DNA of 64,000 bases from PCPOR2b sp965220385 (GCA_965220385.1 OZ244825.1:5890001-5954000), one strand, 5' to 3'. Shown: positions 55,067 to 64,000, counted from the first letter of the stretch. Notes: generated by a model not told the origin, from the sequence alone. Numbers and translations: made by a program.

Positions 55067-56029
55067 CTAAAGCCCGCTCATAAACTGAAAAATCTCGTCT
55101 CCGTGGCCCGGTAGGTCTTCATGTGCGAAGTCGGGATAGATCGCTAACGATTTCTCCGACGTTATCTTGTTATAAGCCGCAAATTGCGTCGAAGGCGGAC
55201 AGATCGTGTCCATCAGTCCCACGCCCATAAAGACCTCAGCACGGATCCGTGGACAGAGGTACTGCACGTCGATATAGCCGAGTTTCTCAAATATCGCCCC
55301 TTCGCGCTCGTGGAGCGGATCGAACTTCCGGAAGTATTCCGCCAACTCGGCGTAGGCATCTTTTGCTTGATCCATCTCCCACACCCGTTGGTAATCGCAG
55401 AGGAACGGGAACACAGGCGCTGCGCGTTTGATGCGCGGTTCAAGCGCGGTACAGGCGAGCGTCAATCCGCCGCCTTGGCTTCTACCGGTCGCGCCGACCC
55501 GGTTTTCGTCCACATCCGGCATCTCCATCACAATTTTTGCAAGTTGTGCGGTATCCAGAAAAATTTGGCGGTAGAGCAGTTTCTCCGGCGAATCCTCAAG
55601 TCCACGGATAATATGTCCGCGCAACGTCCAGCCGGTAACGCCCCCTTTATCTTCCGACAAGCCGCCCTGCCCACGACAATCGAGTGCAGCGACGGTATGA
55701 CCGAGCGCGGCGTAACCTAATTTGCTTACCCAGTCGCCGGCATCGCCGGAATAGCCGTGGAACATCAGCACCGCTGGATGCGGGTCGGGCGCGTTGTTCG
55801 GGCGGAGCAGCATAGCGTGCACCCGCGCCCCGCCGACACCGGTGAAATAGAGATCCGAACATTCGGCAACGGAGGTCTGGAAACTTGCGGGCACTATCTC
55901 AACCTGCGGATCGGTTGCCCGCATCTCCGCAAGCGCGTCCTCCCAAAACGAATCGAAGTCGTCGGGACGCGGATTGATACCCTGATAGGTTTCCAACTCC
56001 GCTAACGACAGATCAAAGGTTAAAGGCAT
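55067..56029 (-). CDS. CE7-type acetyl xylan esterase/deacetylase
   Basis: 320 residues, alpha/beta hydrolase. Family features: the N-terminus MPLTFDLSLAELETYQGINP, oxyanion segment LMFHGYSGDAGDW, nucleophile GRSQGGG, Asp in GLMDTICPPST, and His in YPDFAHEDLPG. Members remove acetyl groups from sugars or cephalosporin-like esters. AGAGAGGAG lies upstream of the ATG. It is isolated from its neighbours by terminator and repeat elements. Confidence 0.93.
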   Translation of the reverse strand: MPLTFDLSLAELETYQGINPRPDDFDSFWEDALAEMRATDPQVEIVPASFQTSVAECSDLYFTGVGGARVHAMLLRPNNAPDPHPAVLMFHGYSGDAGDWVSKLGYAALGHTVAALDCRGQGGLSEDKGGVTGWTLRGHIIRGLEDSPEKLLYRQIFLDTAQLAKIVMEMPDVDENRVGATGRSQGGGLTLACTALEPRIKRAAPVFPFLCDYQRVWEMDQAKDAYAELAEYFRKFDPLHEREGAIFEKLGYIDVQYLCPRIRAEVFMGVGLMDTICPPSTQFAAYNKITSEKSLAIYPDFAHEDLPGHGDEIFQFMSGL

Positions 56030-56196
56030 ACGATTTCTCCTCTCTCATTGTATAAGTTCACATTGCTGTAGCAGGGGCTTCCTTTTGTGGGAGGGGCTTC
56101 CTAGCCCCGATCCCAGCGCATCAGATGGGAAATGTCGCTTAATCACCGCCCCGATAAATCCCCGATAAGATCGGGACAGGCGGGATTCAAAGCAAC

Positions 56197-56291
56197 TCGC
56201 AGTGGATTGACAAATCCACTGCACATGCGCGAGTACGGCTTGGATATGGCTATCCAAACCGAGCGGGTTTGACGACTAGCAACTTAGGTTA
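56197..56291. repeat. Dispersed repeat, left copy of inverted pair around ggt
   Basis: From CTCGCAGTGGATTGACAAAT to GACGACTAGCAACTTAGGTT. Reverse complement of the block at 58342-58501, which contains AACCTAAGTTGCTAG and CTTGGATAGCCATATCCAAG. The two copies flank the gamma-glutamyltransferase-like gene in opposite orientation. Internal hairpin AGTGGATT/AATCCACT. No transposase. Confidence 0.75.
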
Positions 56292-56318
56292 TTGAAAATA
56301 CATTTTTTGTAGGTCCAT

Positions 56319-58055
56319 TTACCAACCGATTGCATACGATGTAGAGCGTGGATCCGCACCGCCGAGACGTGTGCCTGTTTCATGATCAACCGTGATTGCG
56401 CACACACGGCTGACCCCCGCGCTCCAATCGTCGCTGTCGTGGAGGTGATGCCCACGATTCCTCAAAGCCTCGCGGACCTGCGGGTCGATACGGGCTTCGA
56501 CCACCACCTCGCCGGGCAGTGATCCGTGGGGCCAGAACGAGTTTGGGAAGCTGTGACTGATGACACGGGGCGCCTCGATCGCCTCTTGCGGTTCCATACC
56601 AAACTCGACGATATTGAGGAACACCTGCAGCATCCCCTGTACCTGCGCGTCCCCGCCGGGGCAGCCGAACGGCATGAACGGCTTTCCATCCCTGAGCGCC
56701 AACGCCGGATTCGGGGTGAGACGTGGACGTTTCCACGGCTGCAGGGAGGAGGGATGCGCCGGATCGAGCCACATCTGCGTCCCCCGTCCTGAGACAGGGA
56801 AGCCCAACCCCGGAACGACTGGAGACCAACCAACCACATCCGAAGGGGTCGCGGAGAAGGCGTTTCCACTCTCATCCACCACGCAGAGGTAACTGGTATC
56901 GCTCTCCCACTGCGATATCCGCTCCGGTTGCGAGCGGTTCGGGTCCAATGTCGGGAACGGACCGTTCTCCCCACGCGGTTCCGGATGGTAGCGCCACGGA
57001 TCACCGGGGGACGGCATATCGGGTGCAGCGCGTTGGAGGTCAATAGCCTTCCGTCTTTCGGCGGCATATCGCGCATCGAGCAAGCCGTCCATCGGGACCT
57101 GCACAAAATCGGGATCACCGAAATACGCCTCCCGATCCGCAAACGCCAATTTCAGCGACTCAATCACTGTGTGGAGATAGTCCGCAGACTGATGCCCCAT
57201 CCCCGGCAAGTCAGTTCCTTCGAGAATCTTTAACGCCATGTTGAGCGTCGGTCCCTGACACCACGGTCCGCAGGTATAGACATCGTAGCCTTTGTAGGTG
57301 ATGTGCGTCGGCGGCTCGACCCGAACCGAAAATGCAGCGAGATCTTCGTAGGTCAGCAGTCCCCCTTCCTGTGAGTGGAAATCGGCGATCTCGTGGGCAA
57401 TTTCGCCCTTATAGATTAGGTCGCGTGCCGCTCTGATTCCCGCCTCCCGATCGCCACGCGCACCCCGTTCAGCGTCGATCATCCGCTTGAAGGTGTTCCC
57501 CAAATCCTTCTGGAAAAAGATCTCCCCGACCTGTGGGATATGTCCGCCGGGATTGAAGACCGCATGGGTCGACGGTTCACCGCCCAGCTCGTCGCTGGCA
57601 AATGCGTGGAACTGATCATCGACCGGGTGGCCGTTTTCGACGAGGTCTAACGCGGGCTGGATCACCTCTTCAAAGGTCATAGTCCCGAACCGCGCCAACG
57701 CCGTCAGCCACGCATCGGGCGACGCGGGTGTAACGGTCCGCAAGATTCCGGGAGGCAGGTCGCCGTCGTGATATTTGCGGAAGTAGTCGATGCTCGCCCC
57801 GCGTGGAAAACGTCCCAGACCGCTGATCGTTTCTACAGGTGCCCCTGACCCCGGACAGTAGATAATTGGTGCGACACCGCCGAAATGGGTGAACCCCGGT
57901 TGCAGCACATTGATACAGATACCGACGGCGATGCCGGCATCGGCGGCGTTACCGCCACTTTCGAGGATACGTACCCCGCCCATTGTCGCGAGATAGTGCA
58001 CCGATGAGACGACGTACCGTTTCCCGCGGACTGAGGGGCGATGACTTCTTGGCAT
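56319..58055 (-). CDS. Gamma-glutamyltransferase family protein
   Basis: 578 residues. N-terminal nucleophile hydrolase that self-cleaves before a Thr; the motif here is SDTSYLCVVDE with T387 as probable nucleophile. Other features: ILESGGNAADAGIAVGICIN near residue 30, GGVAPIIYCPGSGAPVETIS near 60 and GADPRSTSYAIGW at the end. No signal peptide, so it may be cytosolic (YwrD-like). It transfers or hydrolyses gamma-glutamyl groups, for example of glutathione or related compounds. Start 58055 has GAAGGAG upstream; the longer reading to 58127 has none. Confidence 0.9.
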   Translation of the reverse strand: MPRSHRPSVRGKRYVVSSVHYLATMGGVRILESGGNAADAGIAVGICINVLQPGFTHFGGVAPIIYCPGSGAPVETISGLGRFPRGASIDYFRKYHDGDLPPGILRTVTPASPDAWLTALARFGTMTFEEVIQPALDLVENGHPVDDQFHAFASDELGGEPSTHAVFNPGGHIPQVGEIFFQKDLGNTFKRMIDAERGARGDREAGIRAARDLIYKGEIAHEIADFHSQEGGLLTYEDLAAFSVRVEPPTHITYKGYDVYTCGPWCQGPTLNMALKILEGTDLPGMGHQSADYLHTVIESLKLAFADREAYFGDPDFVQVPMDGLLDARYAAERRKAIDLQRAAPDMPSPGDPWRYHPEPRGENGPFPTLDPNRSQPERISQWESDTSYLCVVDESGNAFSATPSDVVGWSPVVPGLGFPVSGRGTQMWLDPAHPSSLQPWKRPRLTPNPALALRDGKPFMPFGCPGGDAQVQGMLQVFLNIVEFGMEPQEAIEAPRVISHSFPNSFWPHGSLPGEVVVEARIDPQVREALRNRGHHLHDSDDWSAGVSRVCAITVDHETGTRLGGADPRSTSYAIGW

Positions 58056-58592
58056 TACAGTTTCTCCTTCCACCCGATTGGGTGGGGATGATTTGAGTTG
58101 TGAATAAGACTTTCGTGAAGTTTCCAAAGTCCCCCTGATAAGTCCCTATTCATCGGATTTCCCCCCTGACAAGGGGGGCTAGGGGGGTTAGGGATTTAGG
58201 GGGTGTCTGTACATTGCAAGTGTCTAACTGATTCTGAAATCTACCACTGTAATCGAATGTACTTTCCAATCGTCAATTATGTTGGCTCGATGCGTCAGGA
58301 TCTGTTTTACCCTGCATCTCAACCATTTTGCGCGTTATCTCTAACCTAAGTTGCTAGTTATCGAACCCGCTCGGCTTGGATAGCCATATCCAAGTCTCGG
58401 ACTCTCCCCGATAAATCGGGACTCCGACAAGCCGAGAGCAGGCAGGCGGAACGGAGCCATATTTGTATACATGCAGTGGATTTGCCAATCCACTGCGAGC
58501 CGTGAGTCGCTCAATTCAGTTCCCTCATTTTCCCGTTTCGTGACATTTCACCATCACTAGCAACTTGCGTTATCTCTAACCCCGACGGACTG
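58056..58592. repeat. Gap with dispersed repeats, right copy of the inverted pair
   Basis: 58150-58220 holds the CCCTGACAAGGGGG/TTTAGGGGGTG element, the reverse complement of 24871-24977. 58342-58501 holds the right-hand copy of the element at 56197, with CTTGGATAGCCATATCCAAG and CAGTGGATTTGCCAATCCACTG, interrupted by about 75 bases. Two further TTATCTCTAACC words lie at 58336 and 58570. No gene seen. Confidence 0.7.
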
Positions 58593-60542
58593 TTATCGAC
58601 TGAGATCCCACAGAAGTACCGTACCGTCGATCCCGCCACCGGCGAGTGTCGTGCTATCGGGGCTGAACGCGATGCAATAGACATGGCCCGTATGGCCCAC
58701 AAGCGTTTTCTCCTGCTGTCCCGTGGCAGCATCCCACAGGCGGAGAGTCTTGTCCCAACTCCCGCTGGCAAGCGTCCCTCCATCCGGACTGAACGCGATA
58801 CTATAGATCTCGTCCGTATGACCTGTGAGGATTTTCTTGTGCTGTCCCGTAGCGGTATCCCATAGGAGCACCTTACCGCCCAGACTCCCACCGGCGAGTG
58901 TCGTCCCATCCGGACTGAACGCGACACTACCAAACTTATCCGTATGCCCCGTGAGGGTTTTCTTGTGCTGTCCCGTGGCGGCATCCCACAGGCGGAGGGT
59001 CTTGTCCCAACTCGCACTCGCGAGTGTCGTGCCGTCTGGGCTGAAGGCAACACTATAGACCCGATCCGTATGTCCCGTAAGTGCTTTCTCCTGCTGCCCT
59101 GTCGCAGTATCCCACAGGCGGATCGTATCATCTGCATTCCCACTTGCGAGCGTCCCCCCATCCGGACTAAACGCAATGCTCAACACCTGATTGAACCCGT
59201 CTGTATAGGCTGTGAGGGTTTTCTCCTGCTGTCCCGTAATAGTATCCCACAGGTAGATGGTTTTATCACTCGTACTGGCGAGTGTTTTGCCATCCGGACT
59301 AAACGCGATGCTCTTGACCCAATCCGTATGTTCTATAAGCGTTTCATTGTATTGTCGTGTGGTGGTATCCCACAGGCGGAGCGTACCGTCACCCCTTCCA
59401 ATCGCAAGCGTCCCTCCATCCGGACTAAACGCAACGCTATAGACCATATACGAATGCCCCGTGAGTGTTTTCTTCTGCTGTCTCGTAGCGGTATCCCACA
59501 GGTAGATGGTCTCGTCCAAACTCCCGCTGCTACTGGCAAGTGTCCTCCCATCCGGACTAAACGCGACAATATGGACCGTGCTCGTATGTCCTGTGAGGGC
59601 TTTTATGTGCTGGCCCGTGGTAGGATCCCACAGCCGGAGGGTGTCGTCCGAATCCCCACCGGCGAGTGTTTTGCCATCCGGACTAAACGCAAGGCTCTCA
59701 ATACTACGGCTACCCGTATCGGCTCCTATGAGGGTTTTCTTGCGCTGCCTGGTGGCGGTATCCCACAGTTGGATGGGACCCTCACCGTAACTCCCATTGG
59801 CACTGACCAGCGTCCTCCCATCCGGACTGAATGCTACAGCAGAGATAATCCCTGTATCCTTTGTAAGTATTTTACGGTGCTGCCCGGTGGTGAATGTCAG
59901 GATGCGCATCACGTCCAATAGGCTGGTAGAGGTTTTCTCGTTCCGCCCTTTAGTGATATCCCATAGGCGGAGGGTTTCGTCCACACCGCCACTGGCAAGC
60001 GTCGTACCGTCCGGACTAAACGCAATGCTATAGACCGCGTCCGTATGTCCCGTTAGCGTTTCCTTATGCTGCCCTGTGGCGGTGTCCCACAGACTGATGG
60101 TGCCCTCCCAACTCCCGCTAATACTGGCAAGCGTCTTGCCATCCGGACTGAACACAACGCTCGTGACTATGTCCTCCGTGAGGATCTGTTTGTGTTGCCA
60201 TGTGGTGACATCCCACAGCCGGATAGTGCCATCCAAACTCCCACTGGCGAGCGTCTTGCCGTCTGGACTGAAATCAAGGTTCCAGACCGAACTCGTGTGT
60301 CCTGTGAGCAGGTCGATCTCTTGATAGGTCCGTGCATCATATATCCAAATCCCGATGCTACTTGCGACTGCGAGCCGCGTGCTATCTGGAAAAAACTGAA
60401 CATCCCGTATTATGCCTTTACCAAGGCGTGCCTTCGCCCCTTCGGGTAAACCCCATCGGGTGTAATCTTGGGCGACGCTGTGCGGCGGACATAGCGTTGA
60501 AATGATAATTGCCAAAAAAATGGAAAAGAGTGTTGCTTTCAT
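58593..60542 (-). CDS. Exported 14-repeat WD40 propeller protein
   Basis: 649 residues. Signal peptide ATLFSIFLAIIISTLCPPHS. The rest is 14 WD40 repeats, each with FSPDGxTLAS and a terminal LWD; the first is divergent (FFPDSTRLAVA). Fourteen blades suggest two seven-bladed propellers in tandem. It likely scaffolds protein contacts outside the cytoplasm. The DNA is correspondingly repetitive, which creates long antisense ORFs that are not genes. GAAGGGGAG lies upstream of the ATG. Confidence 0.92.
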   Translation of the reverse strand: MKATLFSIFLAIIISTLCPPHSVAQDYTRWGLPEGAKARLGKGIIRDVQFFPDSTRLAVASSIGIWIYDARTYQEIDLLTGHTSSVWNLDFSPDGKTLASGSLDGTIRLWDVTTWQHKQILTEDIVTSVVFSPDGKTLASISGSWEGTISLWDTATGQHKETLTGHTDAVYSIAFSPDGTTLASGGVDETLRLWDITKGRNEKTSTSLLDVMRILTFTTGQHRKILTKDTGIISAVAFSPDGRTLVSANGSYGEGPIQLWDTATRQRKKTLIGADTGSRSIESLAFSPDGKTLAGGDSDDTLRLWDPTTGQHIKALTGHTSTVHIVAFSPDGRTLASSSGSLDETIYLWDTATRQQKKTLTGHSYMVYSVAFSPDGGTLAIGRGDGTLRLWDTTTRQYNETLIEHTDWVKSIAFSPDGKTLASTSDKTIYLWDTITGQQEKTLTAYTDGFNQVLSIAFSPDGGTLASGNADDTIRLWDTATGQQEKALTGHTDRVYSVAFSPDGTTLASASWDKTLRLWDAATGQHKKTLTGHTDKFGSVAFSPDGTTLAGGSLGGKVLLWDTATGQHKKILTGHTDEIYSIAFSPDGGTLASGSWDKTLRLWDAATGQQEKTLVGHTGHVYCIAFSPDSTTLAGGGIDGTVLLWDLSR

Positions 60543-60655
60543 CGCATCTCGCTCCCCTTCTCGGAGTTAATAGCTCTCTGTGGTATGTGTGCAAACGAAA
60601 TGAACCTCTCCCGTAAGGTTGCGATTTCCTTGGCATACTGGTAACATATTCGCCC

Positions 60656-62278
60656 CTACGTCCCTTCCCGGTACTTTAACTCGTGCCAGATTGACCGCAT
60701 CTGCCACACATCCAGCGACACAATCTGCGCTTCGCCGCCGATTGAGAATAGAGAGATACCGTTGCTGTCTTCCCGTTCCGGGTAAGCGCGCGCAACGGCA
60801 CACTGTCTGGAGAACAACGGAAAAATTTTGTCGATCCCTTTCCGCGGGAACGCCCATTCTGCGTTGCACTCTCCGTTATCCGCGAACACTTCGATGAGGC
60901 TGCGGTCGATGAAGACGCGCAGCCGTATCCGTCGATCCGTTCCCACGTAGAACGGCGCGGTCTCCGGCGGTTTGCCAACGAGATCAGTCCGCAAGGAAGC
61001 GCTTGATGTGTCGATCTGTAAGCTATCATTGGTCTTTGGGTGTCCGTGGTTGTAGATCGAAATTTTCGTTCGCTCACGCCCATCTGGTGAACGGAGCACA
61101 TACAGACCGACCTCCCGCGCAGTGCCCATCTCTACGGTTAGGTCGATCTCGATGGCTTTGCCGCCGACTGAATCGAGGACGCGTTCCTCGTTCGCTGATA
61201 ACGCGATATCCGCGAAACCGTCGTGATGATAACGAAGGGATTTCATCTCATCGACCGGTTCCATCGCCAACATGGTGTCTTCCTTCAAGGAGAGCTGCCA
61301 GGGTAGTGTCATACAGCGTCCCCACTCGGATTGTGGACCTTGTCTGCCGTCCGCGCAGTTGAGGATGGTAATGCAACGTCCGCCGCTATCTATCGTTGCG
61401 GACGGACAGGCGACATGTCCGCCGCCAAAGGGACCGTGGTTGATCCTACCGTGATATTCTGGCGTGAATCGGTGTCTCCCCCGGTCATATTCACCGATAT
61501 AGTAGCGCGCCGCCCGTTTGTGGCTGAAGAGGAGCAGGATATGCTTACCATAACCGATAGGCAAGAAGTTTGGCACCGCACCATCTTCACCGAGATCACA
61601 GAAAACATCATCGATCAGCAGCGGATGGAGATATCTCCATTGGGAGAGGTCCTTTGAATAGAACAGATGAGAGGCGGAACGGCGCCGTTCCCGGATGTAA
61701 CCGTCAATTGACGTTCCGGAGATCGAATAATACCCATCTTCCTCTTTCCATATACACGGGTCGAAGACGTTGTAGGGGCGCTCGTATTCGTCTGTCTTCG
61801 GGTTTGGGATAACCGGATTATCGGGATGCTTCTCCCAGTTCAACAAAAGCGGATCCGTCGCCGTGGCGATACTATTCCCCGACTCCTTGCCGTGGTAGAG
61901 GGCGACAACCCTGTCATCTTCCACAAGCGTCTGGCCGCTGAAACAGTGAAGCTCGGTGTCCGGGTAGAGCGCAGGCGGCAGATCCCGCCAATGCACCAAG
62001 TCATCGGCGTAGCAATGCCCCCAGTGGCACCGGTTGCTCCCTTCAGGACCGAATTGGTAGAATAGATGATACCGTCCCTGCCATTGGCAAAGCCCGTTCG
62101 GGTCGCCCATGCTCGATAGAGAGGACATGTGATAGATCGGACGATATGGGTCGTTCGCCATCCGTTCTCTCTGTTCTCTGTATGAACTTAATGTCTCATC
62201 TGTTTCGAGCGCGGTGAGTTGCTTCGCCAATCTGTCCGGATAGGTTTTGCCTTTTAATCGCTCCCATTGATCCCCCAT
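60656..62278 (-). CDS. GH32-like glycoside hydrolase (fructan/sucrose type)
   Basis: 540 residues. Five-bladed propeller followed by a beta-sandwich. Nucleophile region: SSMGDPNGLCQWQGRYHLFY (NDPNG variant with Gly before Asp). Stabiliser: NVFDPCIW in place of FRDP, keeping the Asp. Acid/base: GEDGAVPNF in place of WECPD, keeping the Glu. C-terminal sandwich: RLRVFIDRSLIEVFADNGEC. Members cleave beta-fructosides; the changed motifs suggest another sugar linkage. No signal peptide. Ribosome site GGAGACTAAG. The isomerase stop lies three bases upstream of this start, so they form an operon. Confidence 0.88.
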   Translation of the reverse strand: MGDQWERLKGKTYPDRLAKQLTALETDETLSSYREQRERMANDPYRPIYHMSSLSSMGDPNGLCQWQGRYHLFYQFGPEGSNRCHWGHCYADDLVHWRDLPPALYPDTELHCFSGQTLVEDDRVVALYHGKESGNSIATATDPLLLNWEKHPDNPVIPNPKTDEYERPYNVFDPCIWKEEDGYYSISGTSIDGYIRERRRSASHLFYSKDLSQWRYLHPLLIDDVFCDLGEDGAVPNFLPIGYGKHILLLFSHKRAARYYIGEYDRGRHRFTPEYHGRINHGPFGGGHVACPSATIDSGGRCITILNCADGRQGPQSEWGRCMTLPWQLSLKEDTMLAMEPVDEMKSLRYHHDGFADIALSANEERVLDSVGGKAIEIDLTVEMGTAREVGLYVLRSPDGRERTKISIYNHGHPKTNDSLQIDTSSASLRTDLVGKPPETAPFYVGTDRRIRLRVFIDRSLIEVFADNGECNAEWAFPRKGIDKIFPLFSRQCAVARAYPEREDSNGISLFSIGGEAQIVSLDVWQMRSIWHELKYREGT

Positions 62279-62281
62279 CGC

Positions 62282-63055
62282 TTAGTCTCCATAACCGAGC
62301 TGACGCAGGTGTTCAAACGACCGCTCTATCGCTTCTTTGGTCTGTGCTTCAGTCAACTCTTCGCCGCGGACACCTTCCGGTTGGAGGATATACGGACCCA
62401 TGTAATCAACCGATTTGAGGATTCGCAATATCTCCGCAAAATCCACGATCCCCTCACCGAGCGTCTTAAAGTGCCACGCATCGAATACGCCGTCGTGGTC
62501 TTTCATGTGGGTACAGGCGACGTAGGGGGCGATCTTTTCAAGTTCCACCACGGCATCGCCGCCGTCGGTGTAGAAGGAGATGTTGCCCGTATCGAAGTTG
62601 ATCCGGACGGCTGGATGATCCACCGCACGTATCAGTTCTACGCAGACCTCGCCGTTGTGGAGTAAGGTCGGATGGGTTTCAAGGACCAGTGTGAGACCGC
62701 GCGTAGCGGCTGCGTCCCCCATCTTTACGAGCCAGTGGTAGACATCCGATTCCGCCCCGGGATGCGCTTTAACTGCGCTATGCACGATGGAGACACCCAT
62801 GTGGACTGCTGCCTCGAAAGCGTCCGTCCAATCCGATGTCGCCGCATCTGTCGCGGCGGTGTCCTCGTCTTGGTACTTCGCCGTCAACGCCACCGCTGCA
62901 AAACCGTTCTCGTCTAACTCCGCTTTCACCCCTTCAACCTCTGAGGGCGATGGGGCTGGGATCTGTAGGTGGTTCACCCCGATGCTCGATAAATGCTCGT
63001 ACATGATATACTCATAACGGCCGTAACCGCCGACACAAGCGAATACATTTTTCAT
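62282..63055 (-). CDS. Sugar phosphate isomerase/epimerase-like TIM barrel
   Basis: 257 residues. Metal-binding TIM barrel landmarks: VLETHPTLLHNG, RINFDTGNISFYTD, CTHMKDHDGVF and LGEGIVDFAEILRIL. Substrate unknown; co-transcribed with a GH32-like gene, so it may act on the released sugar. AAAGGGAGG lies upstream of the ATG. The closing residues ERSFEHLRQLGYGD are typical of the family. Confidence 0.87.
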   Translation of the reverse strand: MKNVFACVGGYGRYEYIMYEHLSSIGVNHLQIPAPSPSEVEGVKAELDENGFAAVALTAKYQDEDTAATDAATSDWTDAFEAAVHMGVSIVHSAVKAHPGAESDVYHWLVKMGDAAATRGLTLVLETHPTLLHNGEVCVELIRAVDHPAVRINFDTGNISFYTDGGDAVVELEKIAPYVACTHMKDHDGVFDAWHFKTLGEGIVDFAEILRILKSVDYMGPYILQPEGVRGEELTEAQTKEAIERSFEHLRQLGYGD

Positions 63056-63515
63056 GAAGGACCTCCCTTTTGAGATAAGCCGGTGGATTTGTCAATCCAC
63101 CGTGAGCGAAAGAGGGATTTAGGGGTTTCATCTTTATAAGTCCCCCTGACAAGTGGTACATCCCGGTTTATCGGGGGCGGGATTTAGGGGGTTTGCTTTT
63201 GTATTTATCCGCGCAATACGTTAATCCGTTTTAATCCGCGATTCAGACAATCTTCACATGTCGCCCCGCTGGGGCTTTGGTTGGTAGAGGTGCCGTTGTT
63301 CTATAAACATGCCGCCCCTCCGGGGCTGAAGGCTGCGCGGTCCTCTCACCTTTTCAGTTCGCACACAAAGTCGGGGCAGGGATGCCCCTCCCACAGGTGC
63401 TTGTCCCTTGTACGCCGTTTCTATCCGCGCAATCCTTAAACCGGGGTCGGGGCAGGGATGCCCCTCCCACAGGTGGAGGTGTCGTTGGTTTAAGTTCTTT
63501 CTTACGTATTACGCA
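63056..63515. repeat. Gap with several short dispersed repeats
   Basis: GGTGGATTTGTCAATCCACC (63085-63104), a hairpin of the 56197 family; CCCCCTGACAAG near 63140; and two direct copies of GTCGGGGCAGGGATGCCCCT at about 63371 and 63447, each followed by CCCACAGGTG. TATCCGCGCAAT also occurs twice. No gene seen. Confidence 0.7.
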
Positions 63516-64000
63516 TTATTCTTCATAAATATTCTCCATCTGCCATGCGTCGAGCGACTTGAGTTCGCTATCCTGGCCTTGGGAACGCAGCGATACACCG
63601 ACGCTATCTTCACGGTCAGGATAGACGCGCATCGCGACACACTGCTTCCCGTTGACGAACACCTCGACCACGCTCTTGTCGATGAATACACGCAGCTTGA
63701 GCGTCTCGTCAGGTGCGATGAAAACGGCGCCAGTTTCGGGGGCGCGTGACAGCACATCCGGCGCAACCGACGAGTAGGATGAGTCGATCGTTATCAGGCT
63801 GTCCCGTCCCTCCCGTTCGAGATCTGGATCCCTGAAACCCCGTTCCCGGAAGAACGCGATGCGGGTGAACTCCTCCTTCCCCGGCGAGCGGAGAACATTC
63901 ATCTCGACCATCGGCGCACTTTTCGGGTCGATCTCCGCGACAATCTCCATCGCGTTCCCTTCGACGTTCTGGAGGGTAACCTCTTGGTTCGCGGGCAGTG
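63516..64000 (-). CDS. GH32-like protein, C-terminal part only
   Basis: The frame runs to 63998 and beyond the window, so the N-terminal catalytic propeller is missing. The visible 160 residues are the GH32 C-terminal beta-sandwich: MVEMNVLRSPGKEEFTRIAF, KLRVFIDKSVVEVFVNGKQC and RVYPDREDSVGVSLRSQG, ending SLDAWQMENIYEE. It resembles the end of the GH32-like protein at 60656, so the two are paralogues. They lie on the same strand with an isomerase between. Confidence 0.85.
   Translation of the reverse strand, partial: LPANQEVTLQNVEGNAMEIVAEIDPKSAPMVEMNVLRSPGKEEFTRIAFFRERGFRDPDLEREGRDSLITIDSSYSSVAPDVLSRAPETGAVFIAPDETLKLRVFIDKSVVEVFVNGKQCVAMRVYPDREDSVGVSLRSQGQDSELKSLDAWQMENIYEE

Noticed and set aside
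58944..59921. Long antisense ORF of 325 codons and several others across the WD40 gene
   Set aside because: They arise from the periodic coding of the WD40 repeats; translations are repetitive without known motifs and lack ribosome sites.
58600..60300. Regularly spaced DNA repeats resembling a CRISPR array
   Set aside because: Spacing (about 126-135 bases) and sequence follow the WD40 codons; the repeats are coding and there are no cas genes.
1..64000. Transposase or integrase genes to explain the dispersed repeats
   Set aside because: None found in either strand; the repeats are non-autonomous or of other origin.

Overview
This looks like a chromosomal fragment of an uncultured bacterium of the Candidatus Poribacteria type. 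The inference rests on gene content: three phytanoyl-CoA dioxygenase-like enzymes, three Gfo/Idh/MocA oxidoreductases, two sulfatase-superfamily proteins, several xylose-isomerase-like TIM barrels, a WD40 propeller protein, a giant TPR/alpha-2-macroglobulin protein, and intergenic gaps full of short dispersed hairpin repeats. No rRNA, tRNA, CRISPR array or transposase gene was found, so the placement is tentative.

Layout. 1-3401 (minus): a truncated PLD-SNF2 helicase, a protein with zinc-ribbon-like Cys clusters, and a small Cys-rich protein. 3438-7206 (minus): a Tat-exported molybdenum hydroxylase of the PaoABC type, transcribed in the order A-C-B. 7702-24851 (plus): a long run of catabolic genes (creatininase family, TIM-barrel isomerase, all-alpha barrel protein, two PhyH dioxygenases, M81 peptidase, FGly-type sulfatase, aldo/keto reductase, three Gfo/Idh/MocA proteins, Ldh2 dehydrogenase, ureidoglycolate-lyase-like protein). 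24999-28068: an orphan ABC permease, a convergent ATP-grasp-like gene, and a DUF4160/DUF2442 pair in which DUF4160 is frameshifted. 28154-31976: amino-acid biosynthesis (aroF with a leader peptide and attenuator, a methyltransferase, leuA). 32322-38008: two small Spy-like exported proteins, a PQQ-type propeller, and GspC and GspD of a type II secretion system. 38072-45991 (minus): a 2639-residue exported TPR/macroglobulin protein. 46487-54151: a mix of isomerase, Thr-type sulfatase homologue, PhyH, CopG-like antitoxin, DppC-like permease, small membrane proteins and an exported serine protease. 54353-64000 (minus): PAP2 phosphatase, CE7 esterase, gamma-glutamyltransferase-like protein, WD40 protein, and two GH32-like proteins around a TIM-barrel isomerase.

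The catabolic genes suggest breakdown of sulfated or otherwise modified sugars and amide compounds by oxidation, desulfation and isomerisation. The exported enzymes and the GspC/GspD pair suggest an active cell envelope and secretion. These links are inferred from family membership and adjacency.

The most striking non-coding feature is upstream of aroF. A 41-codon leader peptide with seven Phe/Tyr codons within eleven is followed by RNA segments that can pair in mutually exclusive ways as protector, antiterminator and terminator. This is a classical four-segment attenuator. A second short ORF followed by a terminator, upstream of the ureidoglycolate-lyase-like gene, has a partly similar layout.
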